Assembly (NCBI GenBank): GCA_001953115.1
Contig: LSSL01003585.1
Span: 1-24,605 of the forward strand
DNA: 24,605 nt
Reading direction: 5' to 3'
Origin: Smittium mucronatum
Taxonomy: Eukaryota; Kickxellomycota; Harpellomycetes; Harpellales; Legeriomycetaceae
The notes below the pieces were generated by a model, which was not told where the DNA came from, made no database searches, and saw nothing but the letters and a program-made list of their open reading frames with translations. The position numbers were made by a program, and so were the translations under genes. This document shows positions 11,469 to 21,300 of this stretch, one piece after another (position 1 is the stretch's first letter; each line of letters starts with the position of its first letter).

Positions 11469-12448
11469 ATTGAAAAATATTTATAGAACATTAATGGGTT
11501 GCACCTAAATATTATTCTATAAATATCTAAATTAGCTGATCAGTCTTCATATATACAATCTTATTTTTTTATTTTAAAGACAGAATGATAAAACTCATTA
11601 TTTTATATATCAAGTGATTTGTTTTTATTATAATACACTGATATAATAACTAAAATTTGTTTCAAGATATTTTAATATCATGAATAAACTTATGACAAAT
11701 AAACAGCGATTTATTTAATTTTTTTTTAGGGATATGTTTTTCTTTCTAAAACGTTAACTTTTGTGGGCAAAGAATTAAAATCTAATGAATTTTAAAAACA
11801 AATGAAGATTATTAAATTCACTGGGACAGATTCTCCTGAGCTCCAAATCTCAACTAAGAACTAAAATTCTTATGTGACAATTACCCGCATACGATCATCT
11901 GTTTCTAGATGGGCGATTGTGTTCACTTCCTATAAGCAGTTTCAGTATTTCAGAAATGTAATAGGATAACGTATCAATACATGTACTAATTTGACTTTGG
12001 TACATTCATTTGTCTCATCAACCACCATAAATAACTTGATTTCATGGGTACAATTATAATAACCGGGGTTTTTATTTTATTTAATAATTATTTAATTCTT
12101 TCTTTTAAAATTTCGAAAATTTTCAGTAGTTACTGCTCACAAAATTGGTAATTTTTACCGGAGATTAAAAAAATTATTAGTTATGAAAAACCCCTGTAAG
12201 TATAAAGACGTAATATAATTTGAGTTTATTGGTTTAAATTTTGCTAGATCAATACCCCTTGATATAAAATAAATATATTGGGTAAGCATTTTTCTTAAAA
12301 AAATCTAGATCAATACTTGTGACTAAACCAATTTGTCAAAAAAAGTTGAGAATAATTTTAGGGTTATTAATCAATGATAAAATATGACTGATTATCATAT
12401 ATGTGGAAGATTCTTTTTGAATTCATACTTATTTTTACTAAACGAATA
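11469..12448. other. Upstream region of the transporter, no further gene seen
   Basis: About 1 kb of AT-rich DNA between the transporter start codon and the 5' end of retroposon copy C. It should contain the promoter, but no specific element stands out from the A/T background. A patch around 11821-11945 is richer in G+C; I recognise nothing in it. Confidence 0.5.
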
Positions 12449-12449
12449 T

Positions 12450-12510
12450 CCCCTAAGAGTGAAATACCTCGCCGTGGTTTAGGGGCTTAATAGCGTACTT
12501 TTCGAAGTAC
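12450..12510 (+). promoter_or_regulatory. Structured head of copy C with a box A-like motif
   Basis: TGGTTTAGGGG (12475-12485) fits the RNA polymerase III box A pattern TRGYNNARNNG. CCCCTAA (12450-12456) can pair with TTAGGGG (12479-12485). GTACTT (12495-12500) pairs with AAGTAC (12505-12510) across the tetraloop TTCG (UUCG in RNA). A full box B at normal spacing is not seen; TTTTCGAAGTAC is only a weak match and lies too close. Copy B keeps the hairpin exactly but deviates from box A at one base. Confidence 0.45.
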
Positions 12511-13048
12511 ACTAAACTAAAATTTCACACAGCGTTGTACTATTCTTGGTTGGGAGTAGTGGAGACAGCGTAAGGAGTCCGGAGGACAGCAATTTTAGAG
12601 GAGAACCATCTCAAAACAGGAGGAACCTATCGTTTAGCACAGCTGAGACATAGTCTAGAGCAAAAGTCCAGCGTTCGACAGTCAGACAGATATCAGCGTC
12701 TAACAGCTATTTATAGGAAAGCCATGTCGATCAAACCCACATTTGGGTAGGAGCCGGATTTTATTAATCATGTTAGAAGTAGGTTCTGAGTAGGAGCTCA
12801 TTAGTTTTAATGAACTATTGTTCATTGAAAAAGAGCTTAGTTCTTGACTGCATGTATCCTCAGTCATCTATCTAATGGAATCAATGCCAGGGGGGTCTTT
12901 CTGATGGTAGATTTCACCCTTATCCCGTAGGTATGCAGCAGGTAGACCGATAGAGGATACTTATTGTAGTTAGGATAGTAGTCTTTTCTATACGACTTTT
13001 TCTTTTTTTCATATTTTTTTAGTATAGTTTTTAATGACGTTACCTTAC

Positions 13049-13076
13049 AATAAAATTCCGTGATACAAAAAAAAAA
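13049..13076 (+). terminator. Poly(A) signal and A tail of copy C
   Basis: AATAAA followed 12 bases later by A10. The same arrangement ends the LINE at 22511-22538 on the other strand. This suggests that the copied RNA was polyadenylated, or that the LINE tail supplied this end. Confidence 0.65.
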
Positions 13077-14166
13077 TGCCTAGGGAATATTTTTTTAAAT
13101 TTTTGATTAAGCTTTTTGGCTGAATTATTATACTTAGTAGACAATAAATTTATTAGCCTTAGTTTTCAATACCTAGGCTACTCATTCTATTGCAGATTGA
13201 ATTAAACCGATCTTTTCTAATTGATTTATTATCCAAAAGATTTAATACTTTTGTTTGTTTCTACATTTCCTAATTAAGAAGGTAGTAAAAATTTAATAGT
13301 AAAGCGTTTGAATTCGAAGAGTTCTCCCATCTGGGAGATTCTTTTCCAGACTAGATTTTTTTTACTACAGAAAAAATTGTCCAAAATAATATTTAATCAA
13401 AACCATACCAATAAAAATAAAAAAACATATTAGCTCTAATAAACCATCGGCATTTTGCCAATAGAAGATTTCTTATTGTACTTCAAGATTTGGATTAACA
13501 ATGATTTTAATATAAAACACGCCAGTTTTCTAAATTAGGAAAGAATCTAAATTAAATGGTAAAGTATCAGCTCTTATAGAGAATCTCACACATACTCGAT
13601 AAAAAAAATTAAAATTTGATTGTAGACCGTACGAGGAAATTCATATTTGGTAACTTTTCCATAAAGAGAATTAAAATAAATCACAACTTTGAAAAATAAT
13701 TTTTCATCATTAAATTAATAAGTATTGAAAAATATCCGTACTACGTTATATATTTATATATATACATAAGTCCGCATTAAATCGAGTCTTCTAGAAATTT
13801 CAAGTTTTTTTAAAAAAAGTTTTAGGTTATAACAAATTTTTTAAGTAATATTTTATGGATTTTATTTGGTTAGTATTGTTCTAAATTTTGAATAGGCTTT
13901 GAAAGTTTTCCTTTTTGGAAAAATTACTAATAATTTAATTTTAGTTCAATATTTTTTTAATATTGTAAACTCACATACAATATTTTTATAATAGCCCATC
14001 AAAAAAATTAGCTGAATTGTTCAACAGTAGCCATTTAAATTAAGCAAATGGAAGAGAATTTATAAGCCATCATTTTTATCAAATGAAAAAGGTAAATTTA
14101 TTTTTCCTACTGGTTGATATCTATAAAATGTTAAAAAATGAACTCTATTTATCCGCTTGAACTAAG
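13077..14166. other. AT-rich spacer, no gene seen
   Basis: Between copy C and the DNA transposon. TA-rich simple sequence lies at about 13746-13766. Two CAATATT-containing short inverted repeats lie near 13948-13985. No gene or RNA was recognised. Confidence 0.5.
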
Positions 14167-14199
14167 TCCGCATTTTGGATTTAATGTTCAAAATGCGGA
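14167..14199. repeat. Perfect 10-bp stem hairpin
   Basis: TCCGCATTTT (14167-14176) is followed 13 bases later by its reverse complement AAAATGCGGA (14190-14199). It lies 20 bases outside the left end of the DNA transposon. A similar TCCGCATT string occurs at about 13771. Function unknown. Confidence 0.6.
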
Positions 14200-14220
14200 A
14201 TTATGCAAACTTTTACTTTA

Positions 14221-14241
14221 CAGGTATCCCTCGTTATTCGC
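14221..14241 (+). repeat. Left terminal inverted repeat of the Tigger-like element
   Basis: Begins CAGG after a TA, as pogo/Tigger ends usually do. It matches the reverse complement of 17409-17429 with a few substitutions. Confidence 0.75.
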
Positions 14242-14474
14242 AGTTTTATTTTACGCGTTTTCTGCAAATTCGCGAAAATGAAATAAAAAAAAAGTGAAAC
14301 TCTTTTTTTGCTATTTTTATTATTCGCGATTTATCTAATTTCCTAAAAAAATTGGTTCCATCATTTTAATTTAAATGATGATTTTTTAGAAAGTAAATTT
14401 CTTTTGTTGGCGACTTTTTAAATACCAATAAAATGCTTTTCCCAAATATGAATCATTTGAAAAATAGATATACT

Positions 14475-15960
14475 ATGGAAATGAATTTAGAAAAAAGTGA
14501 GATGGTTACATTGCCTATATCTGAAAAGATAGATATTATAGTTTCTCTCTTCAATGGAGAAAGAGTCTAAAGGTGAAAAAAATGTATTGAATTAACGAAA
14601 GCACCATAATGGGTATCGTGAGAAAATCTAAAATTTTAAGCGAAATTGAAAAATAAAAATTAGATTACAGTATTAAGAGATCTTATTACCGGAAGTCTGA
14701 CATAATTTCGAATATCGAAAGAAATCTAATATTATAGATATATATTCAAATAAAAAAAACGTTTATCTCCATATATACGGTGCGAAAAAAGGATATATAT
14801 CTATTTAGTCAGCTCTTTGAATTATATTCAAGTTAGAAGGATGTAAAATTTGAGGCCAGCAATGGCTGATTTGAAAATTTCAAAAAAGAGAGGGCTTGCA
14901 AAGTATAAAATTCATTTGATGCATCAAGTGCCAATCATGAATCTGCTAGTGAATTTCCATAATAATTCAGTAAAATCGTTTTAATGGAGACTATATCCCA
15001 TGTCATGTAAAAACATCCTCGCTTTTATATATATATATTTAGAAAGACAAAACGAAATTAATTTTTTTTGATAGGTATTTAATATAGATGAGACAAGTAT
15101 ATTTTGGAAAAAAAATGCCTAAAGTAACCTATTTTCTATTGAGGAAAAAAATTATCCCTGGTTTAAACCAGCCAAAGACAAAATTATACATATTCTTGGG
15201 TTCAATTAATTACGAAATTTCAGGCTTAAATATATGTTTATTTACGCATTCGAAAAATCAGTATCGTTAAGGTGACTAAAAAATAAAAGACCTTCCAGTG
15301 ATTTGAAGGTCTTATATAAAAAAGTTACACGAACAAAATATATTTGAAAGCTAGATCAAAAATGAGCTTTATTCTGAATTAAAACACTACTGTAAAAAAA
15401 GTATACAAATTTTAAAATACTCTTATTGATGGACAAAGAATCTGTCCATCTCAAAGAACTTTGACTAATTTTTGAGGAAATAAATGTTGTATTTATTCCT
15501 CCAAACACAACTTCATTTATCCAACCAATGGACCAATGCGTTTTATCAACATTTAAGGTGCACTATATAAAAATGAAATTCGAGATTCTAAAATATCCTG
15601 TTACTTTCGGGGCCTCGATACAGGAATTTTGGAAAGTATTTAACATAAAAAATTTTATTGAAATAATTTCAGATTCTTGGAACCTTGTCCCTGAGTCGTG
15701 TCTTATCGGGTTTTGGAAAAAATGAAGCCGTGTATTGACAATAAAGAATATTTGAATATAGGCTTAAATTTACTCGAGTTAAAAATATCATTTTTTCAAA
15801 TGGGTATAGTTTAGGATTCAATGAAATGAAATTAGATGATATTAAAACTGCTCTAGTTAGGAGTAATTCAGATGATGAAGATTTTAAGAAGGTTTTGATT
15901 TATACAGGATATAGTCCATAAGATCAAGATAAGGGATTTAATGGAATAAATCAAAAATAT
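14475..15960 (+). pseudogene. Tigger/pogo-type DDE transposase, broken
   Basis: Remnant of a cut-and-paste transposase with a CENP-B-like DNA-binding half and a DDE catalytic half. Visible in order: an N-terminal helix-turn-helix start with SEKIDIIVSLFNGERV (14520-14570, then TAA); the second DNA-binding segment ASNG-stop-FENFKK (14855-14890) and SANHESASEFP; the first catalytic Asp in NIDET (codon 15087-15089) with FWKKMPK; KIIPGLNQPK; the second Asp in LLLMDK (15432-15434); VVFIPPNTTSFIQPMDQ (15488-15540); and EFWKVFNIKNFIEII, with FWKK near 15720. An acidic stretch SDDEDF (near 15870) ends it. Many stops and shifts are present: the Trp of ASNGW is TGA, and eight A at 15107-15115 hold one base too many. 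The usual DNAPGHP around the second Asp has decayed. It cannot make active protein. Confidence 0.85.
15287..15313. repeat. 9-bp stem hairpin inside the transposase remnant
   Basis: AAGACCTTC (15287-15295) pairs with GAAGGTCTT (15305-15313) across nine bases. Recognisable transposase sequence stops just before it and resumes about 110 bases later, so it may mark a small insertion or rearrangement. Confidence 0.5.
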
Positions 15961-16020
15961 TTACCAAATATACATAAAGGTATATATCTCATTGGAAGAG
16001 GTTTTGGGGCTTTATTTTAA

Positions 16021-17408
16021 AAAGATAAAGATCTCATTAGACAGGGAAAGATGTTAAAGCATTAAAAAACCACTACAAAGTATCCATAAAGTAGCTCATG
16101 GTTCAAAAAAAAAAAGGAGACTAACGTCAATCCTAAACTTTTTCTATTCAGAAAAATAACCTCTATTGAAATTTTTGACCATATAAACTTTAATTTGGGG
16201 CTGATTATTCTAATTTTATAAAAAGTAAATAAATTATTTGATCACTTTTATTATTACCATATAATTTTTTCTTTCATTTCAGTTTATCCAAATTTTATTT
16301 TATAACATTTAGATCGAAATATTTAAAAAAAAATCCCAAAAAGATCGGATTTTTTGAAATTTTTTGATTTTATACTTATAAAATAAAATAAAAAGATCAT
16401 AAAAAATTTTAAAAAAAGGATGTGAGGATCGTTTCTAAAGAAGTTTAAAACTATAATTTTTGAAATCTATATTTGATAATCTGAAATACCGCATTCAGAT
16501 ATTAACTTAAGGTTTCTATTTTTTGAAATAATAGTCTTCCCTTCAGTTTTTTGATTAATCAAAAAACTACTCTTACCTTAAATGTTATATTTCCGAGTAA
16601 TCTTTATTTTTAGTAAGCCAGAATTAGTTGCATAAAATATCAATTTTAAATTTTAAATTCCTATTTAAATGAATTTTTTTTAAAATATAATTCTAAATAT
16701 TTTTTCTAGTCTAATATTTGTATAAATCCAGACTTTCTTCCTAAATATAATTATAAAATGTGAATATAAGTCGTTCTATAAAGAATAAATAATTCATTTA
16801 TAACAATTAAATAGTAAAATCACCTGGAATTTCGGGTTTAATTGCATAATTCTTAATTTAAAAAAAATTCATTGGTTAATAATAGTGGCTTTTTTGCAAA
16901 TTTCTTATTAAATATTCATTTTTATTTTATTTATTTCTAAATCCTCTGAGATATCCTATTTATATTATTTCAACTTTCTGGTGATTAGAATTCTAATCTT
17001 TACTTAAGGACCCTTATTTTAAAATATAAATTGAAAAAATAAAAAATCCATAGGTCTAATGTTTAGAATTTTTTTTCGCATTGCAGTCTTGTAAGAGACG
17101 CAAAATTATAATTATAATGTATTAAGGCTAAGGAAGATTCCTCTAAGAAGTTTTCTATTTCAAAAAGTACTTAATTACCAATAAATTTGATTTTTCTTTT
17201 CTTGTTAAATTTCAAAATAAATTATACCCGATCTTTCTTTATTTTTTTTCTTCAAACCAAAGGAAATAGGGTTATTTGTTTCATTATTCGCAATTTTTAA
17301 GCAATTTTTTTTCATTTTATTTTCACAATTTGGCTCAATACCTGCATATTGTCTTTTTGATTTGAGCGACTTCTAATTCACGCCGTTTTTTTTTTTGGGG
17401 AATTATCC
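16021..17408. other. Noncoding AT-rich 3' part of the Tigger-like element
   Basis: No frame continues the transposase after about 16020. Apart from the 24-base palindrome and a TTCGC-containing subterminal zone near 17287-17400, nothing specific was seen. Confidence 0.5.
16545..16568. repeat. Perfect 24-base palindrome
   Basis: AGTTTTTTGATT is followed directly by its reverse complement with no loop. It lies in the noncoding 3' part of the DNA transposon. It may be a trace of a nested insertion or a chance product of A/T-rich sequence, although 24 perfect bases with internal G/C positions is long. Confidence 0.7.
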
Positions 17409-17429
17409 GCGAATAAGGAAGGATAAATA
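17409..17429 (-). repeat. Right terminal inverted repeat of the Tigger-like element
   Basis: Reverse complement reads TATTTATCC then TTCCTTATTCGC. The outermost bases have drifted from CAGG. It is followed by TA at 17430-17431. Confidence 0.7.
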
Positions 17430-18104
17430 TACTTCGTTCATTATTACTGTTTTAAAGAAATAAAATTTTACAAACTTTGTTCATGTAAAACATTCTGCAT
17501 TTTTCAGACACGCTTTCATATAAAATCTAAAAAATTGATTATAAGTAAATATTTAATAACTAAAATTTTTTTGACGATAGTAGAAATTTAAAACTAAAAG
17601 TAAACTCTGATCTCAATATTTAGGATTATTCTATAAAAGCTCAGTTTTAATCTAAAAATTAACTCAAATAAATATCATTTTTTTACAAAAAAAAAGTTTG
17701 GGGTTAAATAAAAATATCATTAATGTTAAAAAAATTAAAATGATAATAATAAAACAAAAATAATAATAACTGAATTGGGATTGTCTAGAAATCGGTAAAA
17801 AGATCTTATTTTCATATATTTGTATATATAATTTAAAATTTAACTATAAAAAAACATGAAAAAAATTATTTTTCATTTTTATCAGTCGTTTTAAGCCATG
17901 GATTAAAATTAAAGTTTATACGACCCTATTTAGGGTTAAATGTTTGGAAATTTAATTTTAAAAATATCACTAAATTTTATGAAATCTACGTATGTTTTTC
18001 TCATAACATAAAATCTACCTTAAAGAATATAAAAATTGCAACCCTTTGAATAAAACCTCCACTTTTTTAATCAATATGATCCATAGATCATGGAAATTAG
18101 TTCA
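17430..18104. other. AT-rich spacer, no gene seen
   Basis: No coding or RNA signal was recognised. A single ACCCTATTTAGGGT near-palindrome occurs at about 17923-17936. Confidence 0.5.
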
Positions 18105-18345
18105 ATTGTTAGATGAATCACAATTAAATTTTAAACTTAAGTTTTCTGGCCATTAAAAAAATATTAATTAATTGGGCTATTCTCGGTATTGTTAATATCA
18201 GAGGTGTCATATTGTGCTGTCTCAAAGTATGAAGGAACACGCCTCCAAGGATTTTTTCAAGTATCATCAACCAGTATTCGTTAAAATTCGAAAGCTTATT
18301 TTCATGTTTGAACGGATCCGTGAGGTATGATCCAGATTATTGTCT
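18105..18345 (-). pseudogene. Possible decayed coding fragment, unrecognised
   Basis: This patch is less AT-rich than its surroundings. On the minus strand it opens for about 70 codons with mixed, non-low-complexity composition, including SYLTDPFKHE, NEYWLMILEKILGG and LRQHNMTPLILTIPR, and no stop from about 18340 down to about 18125. There is no start codon context or family match that I recognise. A second short minus-strand string at 18480-18540 (LHEIVNCEWRPAKKYK) could belong to the same remnant. It may be a worn gene or transposon piece, or a chance open frame. Confidence 0.25.
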
Positions 18346-21300
18346 AATTTTGTTTCTATCTCACAGAGTTTTTAATAAGATGTTATAAACGGTTTAAGAC
18401 ACATAAAATTTAATGAAGGGTCAATTTTACAATTTTTTTAGTCTGGAAATCTCATATTTTATATTTTTTGGCAGGTCTCCATTCACAATTTACGATCTCA
18501 TGAAGACCAGATTTCAGATCAGTGTATATAAAAGTATATTAATTCAGTTTTTTTTTCCTCCATTTTTTGAACCATAGTCTACAGGTGAATTTTAAACTTG
18601 TATTTTTATTTTTCATGCCTAATTGATGAATTTTTCGTTTTTGAGTTTTTTAAAACTAATTTTTTATCCATCTTGAATTTCGGTTACTCAGGTGGGTGTT
18701 CTGGCCTTAATCATAACTTTATGGGGTCAGCAATCCAAGTTTTTATTTTTAATTTTTGTGACATATATGCTCTAGAACATTTATAGTTTTATAAAAATAA
18801 AGTTTTTAACCTTATTTTGGTTTTTAATATACATTTTAACTTCAAAATCCTGAAAAGTTTAAATCCAAATTAACATTGTATTTTAATTTTAAAAAGTTGA
18901 AAATCAACCTTTATAAAGTGAAATTAATTCAAAAAAAGATATTTTTAATTTATAAAAGATAAGATATTATATCATAAATTTGGTTTATATTTTGGAAAAA
19001 ACGAGATCTAGAATGAAGAGGTTTGGTAAATTTTGATAAAAAAACTATGAGATGAAAAAATTAAAATAAATATTCATAATAAACTAATAATACTACACAA
19101 TATTATTTTTTCAAGATTTCAAATCAATAAATATCCCATTGAAATAAAAAAAGTTTACTGAATTTCAGCTATTAAATTTTATTAAGAAATAGATGCTTAT
19201 ATAACAAAGATTATTTACTATTTTACTAAAAATAAACAAAATATCTACATAGTGACAGTATATAAATTTTAAAAAATTCAACTTTAATATATCATTTTTT
19301 TAATTACAATATGAAATTTTATTTTTGCTATACAGCTAATAAAATAAATAGCTAAAAAGTAATTCAAACCTCAAATATTATGGTTGTAAGGATCAGGTTT
19401 GATGGGATAATTTGAATAATAAAACTTAAAAGGATATACTAGTCAAAAATGCAAAAGGCAGGGAAAAAGACAAGTTGAAAATATTAACCATCCCAAAATG
19501 GCTAAGCTTCCTTATTTATACCATTTTATACTTTACAAAAGTCAATTATGCTTATTGGAAGAATTAATCATTGGATGAAATATTAAATTGCGTTTATTAA
19601 ATATATTGGTTCATTAAAAAAGTTTTGGATTTATCAAACTGTAAGAGTCTAATTATATTCAAAAATTACATTATATAAATATTTGGATATGTATATATAA
19701 CTTTAATTTACAAAAAAAACGGGTACAACTAAGTGCATCAGTATGATATATTATCGTTCAATTTATGATTTATTGGATATTTTTATTAAAAAAAACTGCA
19801 ACTTTTCATAATTATACCTTGAAGAAATTTTTTTTCTATAAATTCATTCGAAAATTTAATAATGGTAATTTTTAATAAATTCAGTATAATATTTGATTAG
19901 AGAGGTATTTATTATTAAATATCTAGTGTGATAAATTACTAATAAAATAATAAAATATTAAGTCAATAATTCAACATTAAAATTTTTTTTATAAATTTTA
20001 ATTTTTTTTTAAACAGAAAACCCTCTATCTTAATGTAAAGAATCGTCGTCATTTATTATCATCTCCTTTTATTATTATATGTCGGCATTAATTGGTAAAA
20101 AATATTTTATGGTTCAATTTTGAGCTATAAAATAAAATCATAGATTTCTAATAGCATAAAATTTTAAGGTTTATAAGAATGAATAAATTGGTTAAATGTA
20201 ATATTTATTTCATGGGATATTAAATATAGTGAAATTAAATTTAATATTGAAATTATGAATAGTTTTTTTTGTAATTTATCTTGCTGTTTTAAATCAAATT
20301 TCACCTTTTTTTCGATTAAAATGATGTTTGTTCAATTTAAATAAAGTTTTCTCTAAATAAAATTAATTTTGAACGATTAAAACACACTTTTTCATAACTT
20401 ATTTCACTTTTTACGAATTTTTTCATGATTAGGCATAGTTAAAATGGCAGAAAAATATATCCTCAAGATAAATCAGATTGATTTGACTGTTTTTTCTTAT
20501 ATTTTTTTGAAATATAATTCGATATTAAAAATACCCACCCCTCATAATAGTGATCAGGGATTATGGTTGAATTAAATAATTTTTTTAAAAGAAACATAGG
20601 CACATAAGACCGTTTTACAAAAGAAAAAGAACGCGCCATAATCTTGCTTTGGCTTTTATTTAAAGTTATTTATGTTAACAGAAATGACCCATTTATTAAT
20701 CATGATATACCTAAAATACGTATATTGATAAGTTTTTGATATATATGGTGATTTTTTATTTGGTCTCGGGAAGATTTCTTCCATAAATTTATTTGATCCT
20801 TTAAAGCTTCAGATTTTTTTTGTGGATTTCCAGCAGATTATTGAAAGCTGGAAGAATTTTATGTAGTCATATTATTCAACTTTTTCAGTTATAAAATAAA
20901 ACTTTATTGAGACTTATTGTGATAAATTTCTGTTGTTATTGTTGATATTGATATTGTTTTCGTTGTCACTGATTTATTTTGAGTTATTTTTGTTTGTTTT
21001 TTATTACTAAGACATAGTGTTAAGAATAGTACTTAAAAAAAATTAATGAAAGTAATAAAAATATTTAAGAGTTAGTGTCTTTAGGTACTTTCAGTATCTA
21101 GCAATTTTTATATAAAGTTTGTAAAAAAATTAGTTGATGAACTATAATAAATTTTTAATGGGCTTATATCATATATAAATCCTGCTTCTTTTTTGGGAGT
21201 TCGGCTGCAGCGTCTTTATTACAGTAATTTTTTCGTATGGTATTTATCTTTTTATGTTATTCAAAAAAAATTCTTTATTTCTTTTATTTTTATTTTATTT

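Larger units (their letters stand above)
12449..13076 (+). mobile_element. SINE-like retroposon, copy C (full length, with poly(A))
   Basis: Best-preserved copy, about 625 bases and noncoding. It has three parts. The head (12449 to about 12550) has a CCCCTAA/TTAGGGG pairing and a UUCG hairpin. The body (to about 12880) is shared with copies A and B, and the tail (12881-13066) is shared with copy B and with the LINE at the right end of the window. It ends with AATAAA (13049-13054), then 12 bases, then ten A (13067-13076). Shared 5' ends in A, B and C and the A tail argue for a retroposon with a defined start rather than a randomly 5'-truncated LINE. A solo LTR is unlikely, since there are no TG...CA ends and there is a terminal A run. 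No target duplication was identified. Confidence 0.85.
14221..17429 (+). mobile_element. Tigger/pogo-type Tc1-mariner DNA transposon, decayed
   Basis: The left terminal repeat (14221-14241, CAGGTATCCC then TCGTTATTCGC) is an inverted, mutated match to the right one (17409-17429); about 15 of 21 positions agree, all of the last eight. TA dinucleotides abut both ends (14219-14220 and 17430-17431), as expected for this superfamily. A further TTCGCG-rich zone inside each end suggests that the repeats were once longer. The element encloses a broken transposase gene on the plus strand. At 3.2 kb it is longer than typical members, and about 1.4 kb after the transposase (16020-17380) is AT-rich and noncoding, perhaps with later insertions. 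Confidence 0.8.

Noticed and set aside
11901..11913. TGTTTCTAGATGG shared with retroposon copy B (near 6668)
   Set aside because: The match does not extend on either side, so it does not support another copy.
12449..13076. Retroposon copies as solo LTRs
   Set aside because: No TG...CA ends or short flanking duplications, a terminal A run after AATAAA, and a tail shared with a LINE.
17923..17938. TTTAGGGTTAA resembling interstitial telomere repeat
   Set aside because: Only about one and a half units, part of a short near-palindrome, with no array around it.
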